Origin: CAVQWH01 sp963717595
GTDB lineage: Bacteria > Patescibacteriota > Saccharimonadia > Saccharimonadales > Saccharimonadaceae
Reading direction: 5' to 3'
DNA length: 64,000 nucleotides
NCBI GenBank assembly: GCA_963717595.1
Contig: CAVQWH010000002.1
Coordinates: forward strand, 52,612-116,611
Made by a program: the position numbers and the translations under genes. Under the pieces are notes generated by a model. It worked only from the letters and a program-made list of their open reading frames with translations, was not told the DNA's origin and did not search any database. Positions within the stretch are counted from its first letter, which is position 1; each line of letters begins with the position of its first letter. Positions 25,017-33,016 of this stretch are shown here, piece after piece.

Positions 25017-25104
25017 GGGCGAGTGGCGGAACTGGTATACGCGACGGACTTAAAATCCGTTGCCTGAATAAGGCTTGAGGGTTCGAGTCCCTCCTCGCCC
25101 ACCA
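25017..25104 (+). tRNA. tRNA-Leu(TAA), CCA encoded
   Basis: Acceptor GGGCGAG/CTCGCCC, anticodon loop CTTAAAA (TAA), variable arm GCCTGAATAAGGC, T-loop TTCGAGT, encoded CCA. The elbow is normal. Confidence 0.95.
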
Positions 25105-25170
25105 CAGAGAATGAGAATGAATTTAAATTTTATTACTAAAAAACAAAAAACTAAGTAGAGTTACCTAGTA

Positions 25171-25908
25171 ATGCAAGAGGTCGCCATCTTTATACTCGGG
25201 TTAGCAGCTGGCTTTTTAGGAGCTACTGTTGGGGGTGGAGGTATGATTTATGTTCCTGGACTTATGCTTTTAGGGTTTCCACCTCAAGCTGCGGTCAGCT
25301 ATAAACCAAGTTGGCGACATAGGTGCATTTATTTCTGCTGCCGGCGAATACTGGAAATCTAAAAAAAATTGACTGGAAGATGGCAATTCCTTTAATGGCC
25401 ATTGCTATTATTGGCAGCGTTATAGGAGCTCAGATAATGGTCAGGCTGGATACAGACTTTTTGCGATTATTTATAGTCATTACAATTTTAGCGTTCCTGC
25501 CTTTCTTCCTTTTTGGGAAAAAGACTCGGGTCAAAACAAACTAATCCTTCAAGAATCAAAAAAGTCATAGGCCTAGTGCTTTATACTTTAATCACTATAG
25601 AAGGCGCAATGGTGGGTGCGGGTGGTGCTACTGTAGTTCTGTTGATTATGATGTACTTTTTCGGCTATGAAATAATTGAAGGTTACGCGACTAATACTCC
25701 AGCTGAATTTTTCTCCTCCCTTGTTCCTGCAGTTGTATATTCATTTTATGGTTTTATATCATTTTGGCCTGCGCTAATAATATTTTTGGGAATGTTGATT
25801 GGCGGCTTCTTAGGAGCCGACATAGCACTCAAGGAAGGAAGTAGGTGGGTTAAAAAACTATTTACCCTAATTGTTATAGCATCTATAGTAAAAATACTAT
25901 TCTTTTAG
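25171..25908 (+). CDS. TauE/SafE-type permease, three frame breaks
   Basis: Joined across three frames, the product is a ~244-aa TauE/SafE (DUF81) membrane protein. It has the N-terminal LGLAAGFLGATVGGGGM, a matching second-half GAMVGAGGATVVLL and about eight helices. The breaks are single extra bases: T25300, one A in the eight-A run at 25361-25368, and near the GGG at 25528-25530. Three insertions in one gene point to local sequence errors, though decay cannot be excluded because this gene is dispensable. The family exports sulfite, sulfoacetate or other organic anions. It lies just before tuf. Confidence 0.75.
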
Positions 25909-25935
25909 CAAGTAATTTGAAAATTATAATCAGGC

Positions 25936-25964
25936 TTTACAGATTTGAATTGAGTATATATAAT
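25936..25964 (+). promoter_or_regulatory. tuf promoter
   Basis: TTTACA (25936-25941), a 17-nt spacer and TATAAT (25959-25964), giving a leader of ~65 nt. Confidence 0.8.
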
Positions 25965-26035
25965 CTTAAGAATAACGCCGTGAGGTTATGTTATCTCATG
26001 CATAAAAATTATTAGGTAAATAGGAGAAATATTAA

Positions 26036-27221
26036 ATGGCAGATTTTGATCGCTCTAAACCGCATGTGAACGTCGGTACCATGGGCCACGTTGACCACGG
26101 TAAAACTACGCTGACTGCAGCTATTACTGCTGTTCTAGCGAAGAAGCTTCCTAGCGATGTCAACAAAACAGTTGACTATGATCAGATTGACAACGCACCT
26201 GAAGAAAAAGCAGCGTGGTATTACTATCGCTACTTCTCACCAAGAGTATGAGAGCGAAAAGCGTCACTACGCTCACGTTGACATGCCGGGTCACGCCGAC
26301 TATGTTAAAAACATGATTACAGGTGCCGCCCAGATTGACGGTGCTATTTTGGTTGTGTCTGCAGCTGACGGTCCTATGCCTCAAACCCGTGAGCACGTTT
26401 TGCTTGCTCATCAGGTTGGTGTTCCTAAGATTATCGTTTTCCTAAACAAGATGGACATCGCAGATGCAGAACTAGTTGAACTGGTTGAAGAAGAAGTCCG
26501 TGACTTGCTTGCTAAGAACGAATTCGACCGCGACTGCCCAATCATCAAGGGTTCTGCCCTTAAAGCTCTTGAAGGCGACGCTAAGTATGAAGACGCAATT
26601 ATGGACTTGGTTAAAGCTATGGATGACTACATTCCAGAGCCAAAGCGTGATCTCGATAAGCCATTCCTAATGCCAATCGAAGACGTATTCTCAATCAAGG
26701 GTCGTGGTACTGTTGCTACCGGCCGTATTGAGCAGGGTGTAGTAAAGATTAACGACGAAGTTGAAATCGTTGGTATCAAAGAGAAAGCCCAAAAGTCTGT
26801 TGTAACTGGTATTGAAGCTTTCAAGAAAAACCTTGACCAAGGTCAAGCAGGCGACAACGCTGGTATTTTGCTTCGTGGTATTGAACGTGACGACATTGAG
26901 CGCGGTCAAGTTATTGCTAAACCTGGCAGTATTACGCCACACACAGAGTTTGAATCTGAAGTTTATGTTCTTAAGAAAGAAGAAGGCGGTCGGCACACCC
27001 CATTCTTTAAAGGCTACAAGCCTCAGTTTTACTTCCGAACTACGGATGTAACTGGTGAAGTTGAACTTCCAGCTGACAAAGAAATGGTGATGCCTGGCGA
27101 CACCGTAACCTTTAAAGTTAAGTTACTCCAGCCAATTGCCATGGAACAAGGTCTTCGCTTCGCTATTCGCGAAGGCGGACGAACCGTAGGCGCAGGCGTG
27201 GTAACTAAAGTCGTTAAATAA
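26036..27221 (+). CDS. tuf: Elongation factor Tu, one frame break
   Basis: EF-Tu delivers aminoacyl-tRNA to the ribosome. The G-domain motifs GHVDHGKTT, DMPGHADY and NKMD are clear, with domains 2 and 3 ending in TVGAGVVTKVVK. The frame shifts at 26213, where an extra G turns the expected EEKARGIT into a stop-bound frame; removing it gives 394 aa, the usual length. Because EF-Tu is essential and no second copy is in view, a sequence error is the simplest explanation. The start follows AGGAG by 10 nt. The gene has its own promoter and terminator and is separated from rpsJ. Confidence 0.95.
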
Positions 27222-27242
27222 ACGACTAAGCTTACTTAATAA

Positions 27243-27271
27243 AATACCTCTCACAATGGGAGGTATTTTTA
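27243..27271 (+). terminator. tuf terminator
   Basis: Stem ATACCTC/GAGGTAT with a 9-nt loop, followed by TTTTT. Confidence 0.85.
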
Positions 27272-27310
27272 TATTGGACTAAAATAATATCTTATTGTAA
27301 AATATAGCAA

Positions 27311-28069
27311 ATGGAATATTCTACAACTGTTAGACTTCCTTTCTTAGACGGGAGGAGCTTGCCTAAATTACGTGACGGTGACAATGAAAAGCGTGGCTAT
27401 AAATATGCTTGGAGATTATTTACGCAAGTAGCCGATTCTATGGGAGTAAAACTAACAACCCAAGATATAGAACACTGGCGCACTATCTTAGGTATTACCA
27501 GGGGCTTAGACGACATGATTGATGAAGAGGGGTGTGATGACATACGCCCTGCTTTAAGTGGTCTATTTGAAGGTAAGCCAATTGGACCTATTAATAAAAA
27601 AGAGGCTGTAGATTTTAAAAAGTGTATGGCTAACTACCCAGAGGAAGAACAACAACGCATAGCCGAAGATATTACTATGCTAGGAGAATTCGCAAAAAAT
27701 AAGTCTCAGGCTTCCTCCCCCAATAATTTAATAAATATTACTAAAGCCGAGGCTAAATGGTATACGTCTCTGCTTGAGTTAAGAAGTAGTGGGCATAATG
27801 ACTCTGGACAGCGAAGAGAATTTAACGAATGGCTAGGTAGCTTTATAGCAAGCGGCTACTTAGTCGATGGTTTTCTTGATATAAAAGGTGATTTTGACAG
27901 CGGTAATATTCTAGTAGAGCCTTCTTTAGGCCACAGAAAGGCACTTGCTGGTGTAGCTATTAGAGAATCACTAACTTGCCTGAGAAAAACACCAAAAAGG
28001 CGTCTTGGGGCAATAGCTTATTTTGCATACCGTTATGTTTACCCTGTAAAAAGCAAACACCCCGCCTGA
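27311..28069 (+). CDS. Hypothetical protein with DDxxDE motif
   Basis: The 252-aa, mostly helical soluble protein has a striking LDDMIDE (residues 66-72) preceded by GITRG. A later VDGFLDIKGDFDSGNI resembles a second acidic motif. This spacing recalls isoprenoid synthases, whose DDxxD and N/DxxxD motifs bind diphosphate-Mg2+, but overall similarity is too weak for a firm call. TAAAAT (27298-27303) lies seven bases from ATG. It sits between tuf and the ribosomal operon. Confidence 0.6.
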   Translation: MEYSTTVRLPFLDGRSLPKLRDGDNEKRGYKYAWRLFTQVADSMGVKLTTQDIEHWRTILGITRGLDDMIDEEGCDDIRPALSGLFEGKPIGPINKKEAVDFKKCMANYPEEEQQRIAEDITMLGEFAKNKSQASSPNNLINITKAEAKWYTSLLELRSSGHNDSGQRREFNEWLGSFIASGYLVDGFLDIKGDFDSGNILVEPSLGHRKALAGVAIRESLTCLRKTPKRRLGAIAYFAYRYVYPVKSKHPA

Positions 28070-28121
28070 CACCTCGGAGGCGCCAAGCAAGGTGCCTGCT
28101 ACGAAGTGAAGCGGGGTTTTT
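28059..28121. terminator. Bidirectional terminator
   Basis: Outer stem ACCCCGC/GCGGGGT (28059-28065 / 28111-28117) encloses GGCGCC/GGTGCC and is followed by TTTTT on the plus strand. The minus strand reads GCGGGGTGTTTGCTTTTT. It serves the convergent genes at 27311 and 28575. Confidence 0.8.
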
Positions 28122-28575
28122 AAGAGTCGGAGGTAAAGGCTGGATCGATGGCTTCTCGGGCTCTCTTAATCGCTGCCTCCATACTCATGTCACCGCGGTA
28201 GTCTCTTACTGAAGTATCTCCAGCGGCCATTCCGGCTTTTACTAGCTTGCCCCATACGGAAAAGCTTTTGCCGGTGAAGATTTTTTTCAGGCCTTCTTTG
28301 ACTTCTTTACAGCGCCTGTCGATGTTCTTGTAGCGATCAGGGAAGTCATAGGCCTCGACCTCGACGAGCACGTCAGCCTTAAGTGCCTTGCCTGATACTG
28401 AAAAAGCCATGAATTCGATTTGTCCTGGAGCGACAGGGCCTTCCGGACTGTTAAAGGCGCTAGGAACCACCTCTTGCACGGCCCGGTAAACCGCATCAGT
28501 GAAGTTATCGAACGTCTGAGCTTTTACTAGCGCAGATTGTGGGTCGGTTCCCACGTATGCACGTACGATTGGCAT
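28120..28575 (-). CDS. Hypothetical protein, GC-rich
   Basis: The 151-aa soluble protein starts with VRAYVGTDPQSALVKAQTFDN and has a mixed alpha/beta pattern. No family was recognised. It has its own consensus promoter (TTGACT, 17 nt, TATAAA on the minus strand at 28657-28629) and an AGAGGTGG Shine-Dalgarno, and it ends in the bidirectional terminator. Composition is GC-richer than the adjacent genes, as for the genes at 13315, 14114 and 57099. Confidence 0.68.
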   Translation of the reverse strand: MPIVRAYVGTDPQSALVKAQTFDNFTDAVYRAVQEVVPSAFNSPEGPVAPGQIEFMAFSVSGKALKADVLVEVEAYDFPDRYKNIDRRCKEVKEGLKKIFTGKSFSVWGKLVKAGMAAGDTSVRDYRGDMSMEAAIKRAREAIDPAFTSDS

Positions 28576-28628
28576 TGAGCCACCTCTCTTGTAGGTTCTG
28601 CTTACGAAACTCCGTAGCTCTAGATATA

Positions 28629-28693
28629 TTTATAACACTCTATAAGTCTTGAGTCAAATCAGGTCTTGCATTTACTTAAATAAACTGTATAAT
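28629..28693. promoter_or_regulatory. Divergent promoters of the 28575 gene and rpsJ
   Basis: Minus strand: TTGACT (28657-28652), 17 nt, TATAAA (28634-28629). Plus strand: TTGCAT (28666-28671), 16 nt, TATAAT (28688-28693). The two -35 boxes are only 8 nt apart, so the two polymerases may interfere. Confidence 0.82.
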
Positions 28694-28715
28694 TCAATTC
28701 AGTATATAAAACATA

Positions 28716-28762
28716 CTATCGAGAACTCGTCCGGTAACCACTCCGTGAAGAGGTTACGATAG
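28716..28762 (+). promoter_or_regulatory. Structured rpsJ leader
   Basis: CTATCG (28716-28721) pairs with CGATAG (28757-28762), and TAACC (28735-28739) with GGTTA (28752-28756). The hairpin ends 22 nt before rpsJ, just ahead of its AAGGAG Shine-Dalgarno. It could be a target for autogenous control. Confidence 0.5.
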
Positions 28763-28784
28763 CGCACATAAGGAGAAAACCAAA

Positions 28785-29105
28785 ATGGCAGAAGCCAAAA
28801 ATCAGGCCCCGCGGATTCGTATCCGTCTTAAGGCATATGATCACAAAGTGATCGACCAATCAGCAAAACAAATTATAGACACAGCTCTTCGCACTGGCGC
28901 CACAGTATCTGGCCCGGTTCCTTTGCCAACCAAAAAGAGTACCTTTACCGTAGTAAAGAGCCCTCACGTTTATAAAAAAGGCGGCGAAGCTTTTGAAATG
29001 CGTGTGCATAAGCGTTTGATTGACATAATTGGCGCAACCCCAAAGACCATTGACAGCTTGCGTAATCTTAACCTACCAGCTGGTTGCGATATAGGTATTA
29101 AATAG
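28785..29105 (+). CDS. rpsJ: Ribosomal protein uS10
   Basis: The 106-aa S10 has IRIRLKAYDHKVIDQSAKQI at the N-terminus and the long-loop segment PLPTKKSTFTVVKSPHVYKK, both family hallmarks. It is part of the 30S head and of NusB antitermination. ATG follows AAGGAG by 8 nt. In most bacteria rplC follows directly; here about 840 bp with two small membrane-protein genes intervene, and rplC has its own promoter. Confidence 0.97.
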   Translation: MAEAKNQAPRIRIRLKAYDHKVIDQSAKQIIDTALRTGATVSGPVPLPTKKSTFTVVKSPHVYKKGGEAFEMRVHKRLIDIIGATPKTIDSLRNLNLPAGCDIGIK

Positions 29106-29118
29106 TTTGGATTTCAAA

Positions 29119-29409
29119 ATGCCAAAACAAAAATCAACCCCTAAGACTTCTATTATAGCTAAAGCCGAACCTGACAGCAGTTACTTTCTAAAATTAGTAG
29201 TTTATATACTACTGGGCATGTTTTGGCTAAGACTAGCAAGTCCAATAGTAATTTTTGGACTAGACATAGGTGCGCTGCCCCTAGGGTTAATAGTCGGATT
29301 ACTATTAGCAAGCCATGATAAGTTTCAAATAGATCGTAAGATCGAATATGCCGTATTAGTTCTAGTCACTATAGTCTCTCTGTTTTTGCCAGTTGGCATA
29401 GTTATGTAA
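29119..29409 (+). CDS. Small three-helix membrane protein
   Basis: From ATG 29119 the protein has 96 aa: a basic N-terminus and about three hydrophobic helices (25-45, 46-65, 75-95). No family was recognised. It starts 13 bp after rpsJ and is probably co-transcribed with it. A TTG four codons upstream is possible but less likely. It interrupts the normal rpsJ-rplC junction. Confidence 0.6.
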   Translation: MPKQKSTPKTSIIAKAEPDSSYFLKLVVYILLGMFWLRLASPIVIFGLDIGALPLGLIVGLLLASHDKFQIDRKIEYAVLVLVTIVSLFLPVGIVM

Positions 29410-29415
29410 CTAAAA

Positions 29416-29447
29416 ACTCACCGAACTGAGAAATTCGGTGAGTAATA
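29416..29447 (-). terminator. Terminator between converging small genes
   Basis: Perfect 10-bp stem ACTCACCGAA/TTCGGTGAGT. On the minus strand GAGTTTTTAG follows, so it mainly ends the minus-strand transcript from 29712; on the plus strand it may also serve the rpsJ transcript. Confidence 0.75.
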
Positions 29448-29462
29448 TGTTGCTAAAATCTG

Positions 29463-29712
29463 TTATTTTTTAGTTTTAGTGATGGTTACACTGTTATTAG
29501 AGTTAGCCACCTGAATAGAGTCGTAAATATTATTTACTTGCTGGTTTGTCTTATAGGTGCCAGACCGCAATTGCGACAACCAGTATACCTATGATAAGCC
29601 ATGCTACTGTATCAAAAGTAAAGCGTGCTGTCCAAAATTCTGATGATTGTTGCTTTTTTGAAACCCGGGCTGTAGATGTTTTCTTTTTTGTAGTTCGTTT
29701 TTTAGTTGCCAT
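29463..29712 (-). CDS. Small single-pass membrane protein, frame break in C-terminus
   Basis: ATG 29712 on the minus strand follows a strong TAGGAGGAAATAA Shine-Dalgarno. As written, 53 residues are read (a Lys/Thr-rich head, FWTARFTFDT, a transmembrane helix about 36-52) to a stop at 29551. A different frame then continues with GTYKTNQQVNNIYDSIQ and a polar tail to TAA at 29463-29465, just before a terminator. The total (250 nt) is one base over 83 codons, so an extra base near 29560 probably splits one ~82-aa protein. Function unknown. It is antisense to the direction of the ribosomal operon. Confidence 0.65.
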
Positions 29713-29796
29713 AGTTATTATTTCCTCCTAATAGCAATAATTTTATGGTTCATTCACGATTATGACGCACATGTTTAAAATAAGCAATAATAATTG

Positions 29797-29825
29797 TTGA
29801 CCGCTAGTGTTACGTCTGTTACACT
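29797..29825 (+). promoter_or_regulatory. rplC operon promoter
   Basis: TTGACC (29797-29802), a 17-nt spacer and TACACT (29820-29825). Leader ~115 nt. Confidence 0.8.
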
Positions 29826-29868
29826 AGGTTAGTAACTCTATAAGATTTATAAATTTTAAATTGCACCG

Positions 29869-29925
29869 TTCTTGGTGAATTGGCAGGTCTGATAGCCTCA
29901 GAAACCGCCAGACACCAAGAATTTT
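29869..29925 (+). promoter_or_regulatory. Leader hairpin of the rplC operon (possible attenuator)
   Basis: TTCTTGGTG (29869-29877) pairs with CACCAAGAA (29913-29921), and inside it TGGC-A-GGT (29881-29888) pairs with ACC-GCCA (29904-29910). TTTT follows. This is a stable terminator-like structure in the leader of an L3-L4 operon, where E. coli uses L4-mediated attenuation of the S10 leader. The function here is inferred. Confidence 0.6.
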
Positions 29926-29946
29926 AAGTGGAGTAAATAAAGCAAA

Positions 29947-30559
29947 ATGAAAGCCTTGATTGGCACTAAACTCGGTATGACCCAAATTATAGGGGAAGAC
30001 GGCACAGCAAAAGCAGTGACGTTGATTCAAGCTGGCCCTTGTACAATTACACAGGTTAAGTCTCAAGAAAAAGATGGCTATAGTGCCGTGCAAATTGGAT
30101 ATGGCAAAGCTAAAAAAGCTCAACAAGCCCATGTCTGCACACCTGAAAGCCTCTAAGGCATCTCCTCGGCAACTAAAGGAAATTCGCCCAAGAGAGCTAG
30201 GAGAAGTGAAGGTGGGAGATGTTTGGGACGTAGATCTTTTTCAACTAGGCGATAGTGTCAGTGTAACCGGGACCAGCAAAGGAAAGGGATTTGCCGGTAC
30301 AGTAAAAAGGCATAATTTCCGCACAAGTAAAGAAACTCACGGCGGAAATGGTAGTGTACGAAAGCCAGGATCAATCGGCTCAATGTATCCGCAGAAAGTT
30401 TTTAAAGGCAAGCGCATGGCCGGCAGAATCGGCTACGAGCGCGTAACGGTTAAAAATTTGAAAGTGGCATACATCGACAAAGCAAATAATCTACTTGGAG
30501 TCACCGGAGCAGTTCCTGGCCCTCGCAAAGGTACGGTAATGGTAGGAGGTGCAGCGTAA
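29947..30559 (+). CDS. rplC: Ribosomal protein uL3, one frame break
   Basis: L3 is an early-assembly 50S protein. The N-terminal MKALIGTKLGMTQII and the later FAGTVKRHNFRT, THGGNGSVRKPGSIG and GKRMAGR are diagnostic. The frame breaks in a six-A run (30112-30117): with five A the protein reads GKAKKLNKPMSAHLK as expected and totals 203 aa. As given, the first frame stops at 30154-30156. Sequence error is likely; slippage on the A run is a possible biological alternative. Confidence 0.95.
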
Positions 30560-31176
30560 TGGCTGAGACTAAGGCGACAGCAGCAAAAACTACTTTACCT
30601 AAAGATATTTTCTCAGTAGAGGTGAATAATCATGAGTTGTTAAAATTAGCTTATGATGCCTACTTAGCAAACAGTCGTGGCCAAGGTGGTAAAACCAAAA
30701 CCCGTGGAGAAGTTCGTGGCGGTGGCAAAAAGCCGTGGCGACAAAAAGGTACCGGCCGAGCTCGTTTCGGCTCCATACGTAACCCCATATGGACTGGCGG
30801 TGGTATAGCCTTTGGCCCTAGGGGTAACGCAAACTACACTAAAAAGCTTAGTAAAAAAACCAAGCGGGTAGCTTTGCGCCAAGCCCTTACTCTAGCTAGT
30901 AAAGCCAAAAAGATTGTTATTAAGGAGCTCAAAACTACTGGTAAAACCAAAGAGATAGTTAACTTTTTAGCTAAAGAGGGTTACGAAAACCAAAAAGTTT
31001 TATTAGTAGTGGAGAGTAAAACTCCTGAATTAATCCAAGCTACCAACAACTTACAGAATGTCAGCCTTGTAAGTGCCATGTATTTAAATGTTTTCCAGAT
31101 TTTAAATGCAGATCAATTGATAATTTCACCAAGTGCCCTCAAGGCTGTGACGTCTTGGCTGAAGGAGGATGCATAG
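30559..31176 (+). CDS. rplD: Ribosomal protein uL4
   Basis: 205 aa. The basic loop RGQGGKTKTRGEVRGGGKKPWRQKGTGRAR (about 35-65) is the L4 extension that lines the exit tunnel. The ATG overlaps the rplC stop by one base and has GGAGGTG upstream. L4 is the usual feedback regulator of this operon in E. coli. Confidence 0.97.
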   Translation: MAETKATAAKTTLPKDIFSVEVNNHELLKLAYDAYLANSRGQGGKTKTRGEVRGGGKKPWRQKGTGRARFGSIRNPIWTGGGIAFGPRGNANYTKKLSKKTKRVALRQALTLASKAKKIVIKELKTTGKTKEIVNFLAKEGYENQKVLLVVESKTPELIQATNNLQNVSLVSAMYLNVFQILNADQLIISPSALKAVTSWLKEDA

Positions 31177-31177
31177 T

Positions 31178-31495
31178 ATGTCTGATATTACAGTTTTGCC
31201 TCATACTAGCGAAAAAGCCTATCAGATTGCCCAAAAAGGCATATATACATTTATAGTCCCTGCAAGCGCAAACAAGCAACAAGTAGCAGAAGCTGTATCA
31301 AAACAGTACAGCGTAGGAGTGTCTGGCGTAAAAATCTTAGTAGCTAAAGGCAAACCAGTTAGGTTTAGCCGCGGCAAGGGTCGATATCCCGGCACAACCT
31401 CTCGCACTAACACTAAAAAAGCTTATGTAAGCCTCAATGAAGGCGATTCTATACAGTTATTTACTGAAGAAAATACAGAAGGGGAGAGTAAATAA
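31178..31495 (+). CDS. rplW: Ribosomal protein uL23
   Basis: From ATG 31178 (GAAGGAGG upstream) the protein has 105 aa, with LPHTSEKAYQIAQKGIYTF at the N-terminus and RFSRGKGRYPGTTSRTNTKKAYV in the rRNA-binding loop. It sits at the tunnel exit, where trigger factor and SRP dock. Confidence 0.95.
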   Translation: MSDITVLPHTSEKAYQIAQKGIYTFIVPASANKQQVAEAVSKQYSVGVSGVKILVAKGKPVRFSRGKGRYPGTTSRTNTKKAYVSLNEGDSIQLFTEENTEGESK

Positions 31496-32334
31496 TGGCT
31501 ATTAAAAATTACAACCCGACTACACCGGCTCGCCGTGGTATGACTAGCCAGGATTTCTCTAGTATTACTACTAAAAAACCGCTTAAAAGCCTTACTGTTA
31601 TTAAAAAGCAAAAGTCAGGACGCAACAATACCGGTCGGATTACTGTTCGACACCGCGGTGGTGGAGTAAAACGATTCTATAGGTTGGTTAATCATAAGCT
31701 TGCCCCAGGAACCGTAGCCACTGTTGAGCAAATTGAATACGACCCAAACCGCTCAGCTCGTTTAGCTAGATTAAAAGATCAGCACGGTCTTTACCATTAT
31801 GTGATTGCAGATAGCTCAATGAAAGTAGGTAAGGTTATTAAAAGTGATGAGCAAACTGAAATCGAAAGCAGTAATCGTTTGGCTTTGAGGTCTATTCCTA
31901 CAGGTACTCAAGTTTACAACGTAGAACTTCAGCCAGGCAAAGGTGGTCAAGCTGTTCGAGCTGCCGGCGCCAAAGCTCAGCTAATGGCTAAAGAAGGCGA
32001 CTATGCTCTGCTTCGTATGCCAAGCGGCGAAGTTCGCCGATTCCGACTTGAATGCATGGCTACTATAGGCAGCGTAGGAAACGAGCAGCACCAAAACATA
32101 AAAGTTGGCTCCGCTGGCCGCAATCGGCGTAAAGGTATTCGGCCGACTGTTCGCGGTGTAGTGATGAATGCAGCTGATCACCCGCACGGCGGCGGTGACG
32201 GCGGTAAACACGGCCCTGGAAAACCACCTAGAACTCCTTGGGGTCAGTTAACTTTAGGTTATAGAACACGCCGACGCAAATATAGTAATAAGATGATAGC
32301 GCGTAGCCGCCATGAAGCTAAGAGGAAGAGGTAG
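31495..32334 (+). CDS. rplB: Ribosomal protein uL2
   Basis: The 279-aa protein is full length: GRITVRHRGGGVKRFYR near the start and the peptidyl-transferase-proximal VVMNAADHPHGGGDGGKHGPG near residue 225. The start overlaps the rplW stop. It is a core 50S protein with no anomalies. Confidence 0.97.
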   Translation: MAIKNYNPTTPARRGMTSQDFSSITTKKPLKSLTVIKKQKSGRNNTGRITVRHRGGGVKRFYRLVNHKLAPGTVATVEQIEYDPNRSARLARLKDQHGLYHYVIADSSMKVGKVIKSDEQTEIESSNRLALRSIPTGTQVYNVELQPGKGGQAVRAAGAKAQLMAKEGDYALLRMPSGEVRRFRLECMATIGSVGNEQHQNIKVGSAGRNRRKGIRPTVRGVVMNAADHPHGGGDGGKHGPGKPPRTPWGQLTLGYRTRRRKYSNKMIARSRHEAKRKR

Positions 32335-32337
32335 AAC

Positions 32338-32602
32338 ATGAGTCGATCACTAAAAAAATGACCTGTACGTAGATTTCAAGCTTGCTAAAAAAATTGCTGC
32401 TCTTGGCAGCGATGATAGAACAGTCATTAAAACCTGGGCTCGAGCTAGCGTTATAAGCCCTGAAATGGTAGGTAGAACGATAGCCGTGCACAACGGCAAA
32501 CTGCATGTACCTGTTTATATTAGCGAAAACATGGTCGGCCACAAACTGGGAGAGTTCGCTCCTACACGTAAATTCCGACGCCACGGAGGCAGGGAGAAAT
32601 AA
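32338..32602 (+). CDS. rpsS: Ribosomal protein uS19, frame broken near start
   Basis: From ATG 32338 the frame reads MSRSLKK and then TGA at 32359-32361. The rest of S19 (YVDFKLAKKIAALGSDDR, then GHKLGEFAPTRKFRRHGGREK) continues in the next frame to TAA 32602. The total length (265 nt) is one base over 88 codons. The family has KKGPYVD here, so TGACCTG stands where GGACCN is expected: one apparent substitution (32359) and one extra G (~32365). The product would have 87 aa. Sequence error is likely. Confidence 0.9.
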
Positions 32603-32605
32603 ATT

Positions 32606-33016
32606 ATGGCTGAATTGAAGCAAATTACTGCAATTTCAAAAGGCGTGAATATGACTCCACGCAAAATTAGCCTAGTAGCTAGTTTAGTACGTGGCCGCAG
32701 CGTTTCTGATGCGTTAGTTATTTTGCAACACACACCTAAACGTGCCGCTAAACCAGTTGCTAAAGCGATTGCGAGTGCTAAAGCAAATGCCGTGAATACA
32801 CATGGTCTTGATGAAAAATCACTCAACATTGATAGCTTACAAATTGGTCATGGCGCGCGTTTAAAGCGTATGCGTCCAGCTGCCCGCGGCCGTGCTTCTT
32901 TATATCAAAAACGATCCAGCCATATACATGTAGTAGTAAGCGGACAGCCCAAGCCTAAGAAAAAACCAAACTCTACTAAAACAACAGTTAAACGAACTAG
33001 CAAGGAGGCTAAATAA
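32606..33016 (+). CDS. rplV: Ribosomal protein uL22
   Basis: 136 aa. PRKISLVASLVRGRSVSDAL and the C-terminal hairpin GARLKRMRPAARGRASLYQKRSSHIHV match L22, which lines the exit tunnel. A short Lys-rich tail extends beyond the usual 110 aa. Confidence 0.96.
   Translation: MAELKQITAISKGVNMTPRKISLVASLVRGRSVSDALVILQHTPKRAAKPVAKAIASAKANAVNTHGLDEKSLNIDSLQIGHGARLKRMRPAARGRASLYQKRSSHIHVVVSGQPKPKKKPNSTKTTVKRTSKEAK

Noticed and set aside
28629..28693. Phage or plasmid origin in the AT-rich divergent region
   Set aside because: Two ordinary divergent promoters explain the composition; no iterons or DnaA-box cluster seen.
32338..32602. Genetic code with TGA=Gly
   Set aside because: Several genes end cleanly in TGA (for example 24766-24768), and S19 also needs a frame correction at the same place.
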